DNA from: an uncultured Verrucomicrobia subdivision 3 bacterium
Lineage (GTDB): Bacteria > Verrucomicrobiota > Verrucomicrobiia > Limisphaerales > UBA11358
Assembly (NCBI GenBank): GCA_903820285.1
Contig: CAIJGS010000133.1
Span: 1-35,665, forward strand
Length of the DNA stretch: 35,665 nucleotides
Direction: 5' to 3'
Positions 30,574 through 35,665 of this stretch are shown here, in pieces (within the stretch, counting starts at the first letter, position 1; the number at the start of each line of letters is the position of its first letter). The position numbers were made by a program, and so were the translations under genes. The notes below the pieces were generated by a model that was not told the DNA's origin, did no database searches, and saw nothing but the letters and a program-made list of their open reading frames with translations.

Positions 30574-31488
30574 GTGGAAACCGTGACCAAACTTACCAAC
30601 CAGCTGATCGCGTCCTACGCCAAAGTCGGCGGCATCAACCACTTGGATGGCAAAAACCTGCCTTCCAAGCGGGCCACCACCACGCTTACCTGCGAGCTGC
30701 TGCGCCTGCTGTTTCCCGGGTTTTTCGACGAAAAGCTGATCCATTCCTCCGAGATCAAGGTAGAGACGGCGGCGCTGGTGGATTCCATTCTCGGCAGTCT
30801 GGAGGATGAAATCCGCAAGGCTCTGGAATACAATCCGCCGGAGGGGCTGGCCAAAAAGGACATTCATCGCGAGGCCCACAAGATCACCATTGAATTTCTG
30901 GAGAGCCTGCCCGCCGTGCGGGAGATTTTGCACACGGATGTGGAGGCCGCCTTCAATGGTGATCCCGCCGCCGCGAGCCGCGAGGAGATCATTGTTTCGT
31001 ATCCATTCGTGGAGGCCATTTCCGTGCAGCGGCTGGCCCATGAACTGTACCGGAAGAATGTGCCGCTCCTCCCCCGCATCATGTCCGAGTGGGCGCATTC
31101 AAGGTCCGGAATGGACCTGCATCCGGGCGCGCGGATTGGCGCGTATTTTTTTGTGGACCATTGCACGGGCACCGTGGTGGGCGAGACGGCCATCATTGGC
31201 GAGCACGTGAAGATGTACCATGGTGTAACGCTGGGCGCGCGTTCAACCGCCGGCGGTCAGCAATTGCGCGGCAAGAAGCGGCACCCCACCATCGAGGATC
31301 GCGTGACGATTTATCCCGGCGCAACCATCCTGGGTGGGGAAACGATCATTGGCGCGAACAGCACGATTGGCGGCAACGTGTTCATCATGGACAGTGTGCA
31401 GCCGAATTCGCTGGTGATCTACGATGGTCTAGACATGCGCGTGCTCAGCAAAACGGACAAGACGACGGTGGTGGATTTTCAGATTTGA
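30574..31488 (+). CDS. cysE: Serine O-acetyltransferase (CysE/EpsC type)
   Basis: 304 residues from a GTG at 30574. Transfers acetyl from acetyl-CoA to L-serine, giving O-acetylserine for cysteine synthesis. The N-terminal helical domain (about 1-175) is longer than in Escherichia coli CysE and is typical of the EpsC-like form. The C-terminal left-handed beta-helix starts with GMDLHPGARIGAYFFVDHCTGTVVGETAIIG; the active-site pair is D195 and H196 and a second His is H237 in RHPTIEDRV. The C-terminal tail that binds cysteine for feedback inhibition and CysK in E. coli is not conserved here, ending VVDFQI, which still finishes in the Ile that CysK binding requires. It is alone on the plus strand. 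Confidence 0.93.
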   Translation: METVTKLTNQLIASYAKVGGINHLDGKNLPSKRATTTLTCELLRLLFPGFFDEKLIHSSEIKVETAALVDSILGSLEDEIRKALEYNPPEGLAKKDIHREAHKITIEFLESLPAVREILHTDVEAAFNGDPAAASREEIIVSYPFVEAISVQRLAHELYRKNVPLLPRIMSEWAHSRSGMDLHPGARIGAYFFVDHCTGTVVGETAIIGEHVKMYHGVTLGARSTAGGQQLRGKKRHPTIEDRVTIYPGATILGGETIIGANSTIGGNVFIMDSVQPNSLVIYDGLDMRVLSKTDKTTVVDFQI

Positions 31489-31503
31489 GCCGGGCAGGGG
31501 CAT

Positions 31504-31535
31504 TTGCCATTGGCGATTTTCAATGGCCAATTTGG
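31504..31535 (+). terminator. Possible weak terminator after cysE
   Basis: GCCATTG, an 8-nt loop, then CAATGGC, followed by CAATTTGGTTGG. Only a short T-rich tail, so efficiency is doubtful. Confidence 0.35.
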
Positions 31536-31563
31536 TTGGTGGATTCAAGTTGTCTGACTGTTT

Positions 31564-31649
31564 GATGAATCTGGATATAACTTGATTTTCGCGAAAACAA
31601 AGGGGTTTTAGCGCGAATGATCAAGGCTGAATGCTAAAGCGGCTGAGTG
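31564..31649 (+). repeat. Diverged repeat, right of cysE
   Basis: Counterpart of 29512-29593; shares TGGATATAACTTGATTTT, AAAGGGGTTTTA and AAGGCTGAATGCTAAAG, with gaps and substitutions. Confidence 0.45.
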
Positions 31650-31698
31650 GTGGGATGGGGTGCATCCTGACGCTGCCCCGAGTCTAAATAGATGAGCG

Positions 31699-31750
31699 CC
31701 ACCTCACCCCGGCCCTCTCCCCCATTTACCAATGGCGGAGAGGGAGAAAA
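31699..31750 (+). repeat. Partial MITE-like element, copy C
   Basis: Contains CACCTCACCCCGGCCCTCTC and a GGAGAGGGAGAAAA arm, that is the left end of the 847-1013 family without the core or the right end. Confidence 0.55.
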
Positions 31751-31870
31751 CCCTTCTTGCGAACGGTTTGGACGATGCCATGGCTCTGGATTTGGGGACA
31801 GTGGCAGGCCGCCGGATGCGCCCGTGGGATATCACGCACAGGATTGGTGGTGACTGCCCGCCTCATTTTC

Positions 31871-31894
31871 GAGCCTCCTGACGTCGGCTCCTAC
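31871..31894. repeat. Solo copy of the 81-bp element end
   Basis: A 24-bp exact match of 27505-27528 (GAGCCTCCTGACGTCGGC, then TCCTAC), without the partner arm. Confidence 0.6.
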
Positions 31895-31903
31895 GGGGGA
31901 AAA

Positions 31904-31940
31904 ATTAAAAAGCGCGACCGGGATTGCTCCCGGCCGCGCC
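31904..31940 (-). terminator. Rho-independent terminator after groEL
   Basis: On the minus strand, a GC-rich stem (GCGCGGCCGGGA with loop GCAA and TCCCGGTCGCGC) is followed by TTTTTAATTTTT. It lies about 45 bp beyond the groEL stop at 31986. Confidence 0.9.
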
Positions 31941-31985
31941 ATTCGGTTCCTCGAATTTCGGCGGGATTACTCTCGCCAGAATTGA

Positions 31986-33626
31986 TCAGTAGCCGCCCAT
32001 TTCGGGGCCGCCGCCGTGACCGCCGCCCATGGGCGCCGGCTTGTCTTTCTCGGGCAGGTCGGTGATGACCGCCTCGGTGGTGAGCAACAGACCGGCGATG
32101 GACGCCGCGTTCTGGAGCGCACTGCGGGTGACTTTCTTCGGGTCAACGATGCCGGCCTTCACGAGGTCCACGTATTCGCCGGTGGCGACATTGTAACCTT
32201 CGTTGCCCTTGCTCTTCTTGACCTTGTCCACGATCACGCTGCCTTCTTCGCCAGCGTTGGCGGCGAGGGCGCGGAGCGGAGCTTCCACGGCGCGCTTGAC
32301 GATGCCGATACCGATGGTTTCGTCTTCGTTCAAGCCTTTGACCGTTTCAATGGCCGCGATGGTGCGGATGAGGGCCACACCGCCACCGGCCACGATGCCT
32401 TCTTCGACAGCGGCGCGGGTCGCGTGCAGCGCGTCTTCCACGCGCATCTTCTTTTCCTTCATTTCGCTTTCGGTCGCGGCGCCGACGTTGATGACGGCCA
32501 CGCCACCGGCGAGTTTCGCCAGGCGTTCCTGCAGTTTTTCGCGGTCGTAGTCCGAGGTGGTTTCCTCGATCTGGCGGCGGATCTGGTTCACGCGGCCCTG
32601 GATTTCGGTGTTCTTGCCATTGCCTTCGACAATGGTGGTGTTTTCCTTGTCCACGATCACGGTCTTGGCGCGGCCGAGGTCGGCCAGCTCAACGGTTTCC
32701 AGCTTGATGCCGAGGTCTTCGGTGATGAACTTGCCACCGGTGAGGACGGCAATGTCTTCCATCATGGCTTTGCGGCGGTCGCCGAAGCCGGGGGCCTTGA
32801 CGGCGCAGACGTTGATCGTGCCGCGGAGCTTGTTCACGACGAGGGTCGCGAGGGCTTCGCCTTCGACTTCTTCGGCGATGATCAGGAAGGGCTTGCCGGC
32901 GCGCGCGGCTTTTTCGAGCAGCGGGAGCAGGTCCTTCAGGTTGCTGATCTTCTTTTCGAAAATCAGGATGTACGCGTCATCCAGCTTGGCTTCCATGGTG
33001 TCGGCGCTGGTCACGAAGTACGGGGAGAGATAGCCCTTGTCGAACTGCATGCCTTCGACCACGTCGAGCGTGGTTTCGATGGACTTGGCTTCTTCCACGG
33101 TGATGGTGCCGTCCTTGCCCACTTTGTCCATGGCGTCGGCGATCTTGTCGGCAATGTCGAAATCCCAGTTCGCGGAGACCGCGGCGACCTGCTTGATTTC
33201 TTCCTTGTCCTTGACCTTCTTGGCGATCTTGCCGAGCTGTTCCACGGCGGCTTCCACGGCCTTGTTGATGCCGCGTTGGATGCCGATCGGGTTCGCACCG
33301 GCGGTGACGAACTTCAGGCCTTCGCGATAGATCGCTTCGGCGAGCACGGTGGCGGTGGTGGTACCGTCGCCGGCGATGTCGCTGGTCTTGCTCGCGACTT
33401 CCTTCACCATCTGGGCGCCGATGTTTTCAAACGGGTCTTCCAGTTCGATTTCCTTGGCCACGGTGACACCGTCCTTGGTGACCGTGGGGGAACCGAATTT
33501 CTTGTCAATGACCACATTGCGGCCTTTCGGTCCGAGAGTGGCGACGACGGCCTTGGAGAGCTTGGAAACGCCGCGCAGGATGGCCTGGCGGGCGGCTTCA
33601 TCAAACAGAATTTGTTTAGCTGCCAT
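31986..33626 (-). CDS. groEL: Chaperonin GroEL (60 kDa)
   Basis: 546 residues, normal length. Forms the double-ring ATP-driven folding chamber with GroES in the cytoplasm. ATP-site GDGTTT lies at 86-91, catalytic D398 in [16 protein letters not shown] matches the E. coli number exactly, and the signature [12 protein letters not shown] is at 405-416. The C-terminal tail [13 protein letters not shown] replaces the usual GGM repeats. One oddity is SANWDFDI (about 151-158) where most GroEL have SANND. It follows groES by 40 bp, and a strong terminator follows. No CIRCE operator was found upstream of groES. Confidence 0.97.
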   Translation of the reverse strand: MAAKQILFDEAARQAILRGVSKLSKAVVATLGPKGRNVVIDKKFGSPTVTKDGVTVAKEIELEDPFENIGAQMVKEVASKTSDIAGDGTTTATVLAEAIYREGLKFVTAGANPIGIQRGINKAVEAAVEQLGKIAKKVKDKEEIKQVAAVSANWDFDIADKIADAMDKVGKDGTITVEEAKSIETTLDVVEGMQFDKGYLSPYFVTSADTMEAKLDDAYILIFEKKISNLKDLLPLLEKAARAGKPFLIIAEEVEGEALATLVVNKLRGTINVCAVKAPGFGDRRKAMMEDIAVLTGGKFITEDLGIKLETVELADLGRAKTVIVDKENTTIVEGNGKNTEIQGRVNQIRRQIEETTSDYDREKLQERLAKLAGGVAVINVGAATESEMKEKKMRVEDALHATRAAVEEGIVAGGGVALIRTIAAIETVKGLNEDETIGIGIVKRAVEAPLRALAANAGEEGSVIVDKVKKSKGNEGYNVATGEYVDLVKAGIVDPKKVTRSALQNAASIAGLLLTTEAVITDLPEKDKPAPMGGGHGGGPEMGGY

Positions 33627-33666
33627 AATATTATTTCAGTTAGGAGTGTTAAATGGGGTGGGTTAA

Positions 33667-33960
33667 TTATTCGAGGATGGCGACCAGATCATCGGAGTTG
33701 AAGATCTTGTATTCCTTGCCGTCCACTTTGATTTCGGTGCCGCCGTATTTGGAGACGAGCACGCGGTCGCCCTTCTTCACTTCGAAGGCGATTTTCTTGC
33801 CGGAGTCATCGGTCTTGCCCGTTCCGAGCGCGACGACGATGCCTTCTTGCGGCTTTTCTTTGGCGGTGTCAGGAATGATGATGCCGCCCTTTTTGACTTC
33901 TTTCTCTTCGACGGGTTCCACGAGGATCCGGTCGCCGAGGGGTTTAATGTTCAGTGCCAT
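33667..33960 (-). CDS. groES: Co-chaperonin GroES (10 kDa)
   Basis: 97 residues, typical. Caps GroEL. The start [15 protein letters not shown] and the mobile-loop region [21 protein letters not shown] (about 20-40) are canonical; the roof segment [18 protein letters not shown] and C-terminal DDLVAILE follow. Upstream (33961-34034) is an AT-rich stretch and then the 34035 gene stop. No perfect CIRCE was seen: an inverted-repeat-like GAGTGC/GAGCTAA pair is too degenerate and wrongly oriented. Confidence 0.97.
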   Translation of the reverse strand: MALNIKPLGDRILVEPVEEKEVKKGGIIIPDTAKEKPQEGIVVALGTGKTDDSGKKIAFEVKKGDRVLVSKYGGTEIKVDGKEYKIFNSDDLVAILE

Positions 33961-34034
33961 ACTATGTGTTTTTCTTTTGTTTGTTTTCTACCAATTAGCT
34001 CCCGATCCGCACTCGCGGGGGGAAAAAGTGTTTG

Positions 34035-34571
34035 TTATGCCAGCTCTGGTGGATGGATAAAATATTTACCTACAGAGTGACGCAGTAGTTTGAAATGTAT
34101 TTTCCTCTGGTCATTTAACTTGTCGGCAAACTCGATTGATACAACTAGGAAATTTGGAACCTGTTGTGATTTTGGTATGTTAATTTTTAATCTAGCCTTT
34201 TGGCCCTGCGAAATAACATCTTTAGGTTCGATTGCCGCTTCTAACCCATTATCAGTTGCAACCCTTACGTTCGTCATCAGACTGCCGTGGTTTTGGAATT
34301 CAAAGTATTGTCCATCACCTTGAGGACCAGAGCTAATCCATGCCAAATGCGGCAGGCTTTCGGCTGTAGTTTTTTTGATCTGGAGATTTTGATTTTGAAT
34401 AGATAATTCAAGTTGGCGCTCCATCAAATCAGCCGCACGTTGGGCTGCAAGTGCAGACTGCTTTGAATCTTTACGTGCAAGATAAGCGACAACAAGCGCC
34501 CCCAACGCGATTGCAGCCGAACCAGCTGCAAATACGTCATTCATACCAAACGTGGGGGTGCCTGTTGTCAT
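34035..34571 (-). CDS. AT-rich hypothetical membrane-anchored protein between dnaK and groES
   Basis: 178 residues from the ATG at 34571; a TTG three bases upstream is less likely. One hydrophobic helix (about 12-32, AAGSAAIALGALVVAYLA) follows a short N-terminus. Then comes a long coiled-coil-like helix (about 34-65, rich in Ala, Gln, Glu and Lys) and a soluble C-terminal beta-rich part (HLAWISSGPQGDGQYFEFQN, VVSIEFADKLN). The base composition is clearly more AT-rich than dnaK, groES and groEL, suggesting later insertion. It is 10 bp after dnaK and 73 bp before groES, so it might be read from the heat-shock promoter. Nothing about function is known to me. Confidence 0.7.
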   Translation of the reverse strand: MTTGTPTFGMNDVFAAGSAAIALGALVVAYLARKDSKQSALAAQRAADLMERQLELSIQNQNLQIKKTTAESLPHLAWISSGPQGDGQYFEFQNHGSLMTNVRVATDNGLEAAIEPKDVISQGQKARLKINIPKSQQVPNFLVVSIEFADKLNDQRKIHFKLLRHSVGKYFIHPPELA

Positions 34572-34584
34572 CAAACTTTACTTG

Positions 34585-35665
34585 TTACTTCTTCTTTTCG
34601 TCCACCACTTCCGCGTCAATCACGCCGTCGTCTTTTTTCTTTTCTTCGGACTGGGGCGCTTCGCCTTGGGGCTGCGCGCCGGGGGCGGCGCCGGGAGCGC
34701 CCTTGCCTTGGGCGGCGGCCGCGGCGGCGGCGTAGATTTCGGCGCTGGCGGCCTGGAGTTTTTCACTCGCGGTCTTGATGGCGGCGGCATCGCTGCCCTT
34801 GAGGGCTTCCTTCACTTCGGTGATGGCGGCTTCCACCTTGGCCTTCTCGGCGGCGGGCACCTTGTCGCCGGCGTCTTTGAGCATCTTTTCCACGCGATAG
34901 ACGGTATTGTCCGCCTCGTTGCGGGTCTCGATCTCTTCCTTCTTGGCCTTGTCTTCGTCGGCGTGGAGTTCGGCGTCTTTGCGCATCTTTTCCACTTCGT
35001 CCTTGGAGAGGCCGCTGCTGGCGGTGATGGTGATCTTCTGTTCCTTGCCGGTGCCGAGGTCCTTGGCGCCGACATGCAGGATGCCGTTGGCATCGATGTC
35101 GAAGGTCACTTCAATCTGCGGCACGCCGCGCGGGGCGGGCGGGATTTCCGAGAGATTGAATTTGCCGATGGTCTTGTTGTCCTTGGAGAACTGGCGTTCG
35201 CCCTGGAGCACATGGATTTCCACGCCGGGCTGGTTGTCGCTGGCGGTGGAGAAAATTTCCGACTTGCGGGACGGAATGGTCGTATTGCGCTCGATCAGGC
35301 GCGTGAACACGCCGCCGAGGGTTTCGATGCCCAGCGAGAGCGGGGTGACATCCAGCAGGAGCACGTCCTTCACTTCGCCCTTGAGCACGCCGCCCTGGAT
35401 GCCCGCGCCGATGGCGACGACTTCGTCGGGATTCACGCCCTGATGCGGCGGTTTGTTGACCAGCGTGTGCGCGGTTTCAACCACGCGCGGCATGCGCGTC
35501 ATGCCGCCGACGAGCACGAGTTCGTCAATCTTCGCGGCGTCAATGCCCGCGTCCTTCAAGCACGCCTTCACCGGCCCGATGGTGCGCTCGAACAATTTGT
35601 CCGTGAGCTGCTCCATCTTGGCGCGCGTCAAATTTTTCTGGATGTGCTTCGGCCCGGTCGCGTCC
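34585..35665 (-). CDS. dnaK: Chaperone DnaK, C-terminal part (5' end beyond the window)
   Basis: Visible are about 360 codons from [14 protein letters not shown] to the stop at 34585; the first half of the ATPase domain lies beyond 35665. The frame continues past an internal Met-like TTG near 35631, so the gene does not start there. It shows the end of the ATPase domain ([26 protein letters not shown]), the interdomain [21 protein letters not shown], the substrate-binding beta-sandwich ([46 protein letters not shown]) and the helical lid. The tail is Ala/Gly/Pro-rich and ends EVVDEKKK, as in bacterial DnaK. ATP-driven Hsp70 folding of cytosolic proteins with DnaJ and GrpE, which are not in the window. 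Confidence 0.96.
   Translation of the reverse strand, partial: DATGPKHIQKNLTRAKMEQLTDKLFERTIGPVKACLKDAGIDAAKIDELVLVGGMTRMPRVVETAHTLVNKPPHQGVNPDEVVAIGAGIQGGVLKGEVKDVLLLDVTPLSLGIETLGGVFTRLIERNTTIPSRKSEIFSTASDNQPGVEIHVLQGERQFSKDNKTIGKFNLSEIPPAPRGVPQIEVTFDIDANGILHVGAKDLGTGKEQKITITASSGLSKDEVEKMRKDAELHADEDKAKKEEIETRNEADNTVYRVEKMLKDAGDKVPAAEKAKVEAAITEVKEALKGSDAAAIKTASEKLQAASAEIYAAAAAAAQGKGAPGAAPGAQPQGEAPQSEEKKKDDGVIDAEVVDEKKK

Larger units (their letters stand above)
31489..31985. other. Intergenic region between cysE and groEL
   Basis: Convergent gap without a gene. It holds a possible weak terminator (31504-31535), a diverged repeat (31564-31649), a partial MITE-like end (31699-31750), a single copy of the 24-bp end of the 81-bp element (31871-31894) and the groEL terminator (31904-31940). 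The rest is unremarkable. Confidence 0.65.

Noticed and set aside
32016-33701. Plus-strand open frame opposite groEL
   Set aside because: Antisense frame with long Asp/Gly/Val-rich stretches and no family pattern; groEL is unambiguous.
33961-34034. CIRCE operator before groES
   Set aside because: Only degenerate pieces (GAGTGC and GAGCTAA) are present, without the TTAGCACTC-N9-GAGTGCTAA layout.

Overview
The window looks like chromosomal DNA from a GC-rich Gram-negative bacterium, most likely a verrucomicrobium (a Limisphaerales/Pedosphaera-like lineage is my inference). Lipid A genes (lpxA and an lpxC-fabZ fusion), hopanoid genes (hpnD, hpnK), signal-peptide-bearing plant-polysaccharide hydrolases without SusC/SusD partners, near absence of Shine-Dalgarno sequences, and many short palindromic intergenic repeats all fit. 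No rRNA, tRNA or CRISPR array was seen.

Layout. 1-122: the edge of an IS3-type insertion sequence. 234-767: a conserved hypothetical gene. 1227-9169: ten genes on the minus strand with overlaps or tiny gaps, read as yicC, gmk, coaC, a membrane histidine kinase, an NtrC-type sigma-54 activator, a small membrane protein, hpnD, hpnK, an EmrE/EamA-like transporter and an unknown gene; only the 49 bp between gmk and coaC is a sizeable gap. 9348-11839: exonuclease III, a VOC protein and a membrane metallophosphoesterase. 11989-14319: a GH95 alpha-L-fucosidase. 14320-16461: an accessory patch with a 56-bp direct repeat, two genes unlike their neighbours and a small membrane protein. 16559-19390: a GH43-like secreted protein and a Tat-exported GH28-like beta-helix enzyme. 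19409-22276: a Nudix hydrolase, small proteins, two cyclophilins (one cytosolic, one lipoprotein) and a small secreted secretin/TonB-short-N-terminal-like protein. 22966-25320: lpxA and lpxC-fabZ. 25455-27389: a GH127 beta-L-arabinofuranosidase. 27544-31488: a TPR protein, purU and cysE. 31986-35665: groEL, groES, a foreign-looking membrane gene and the 3' part of dnaK.

How the genes work together. GH95, the GH43-like protein, GH28 and GH127 would suit removal of fucose, galacturonate and arabinofuranose from pectin-like polysaccharides. lpxA, lpxC-fabZ, hpnD and hpnK concern the outer membrane and hopanoids; the kinase/activator pair in the hpn run may sense the envelope and control sigma-54 promoters. 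groEL, groES, dnaK and the cyclophilins are folding factors.

The most unusual content lies between genes: a family of two-hairpin elements whose stems change in a compensatory way, an inverted pair of about 160-bp MITE-like elements, a 56-bp repeat placed just upstream of two atypical ORFs, and a cluster of CCTTGAT words partly spaced at 10 and 20 bp upstream of cysE. Nothing here could be compared with databases, so family names rest on motif recognition.
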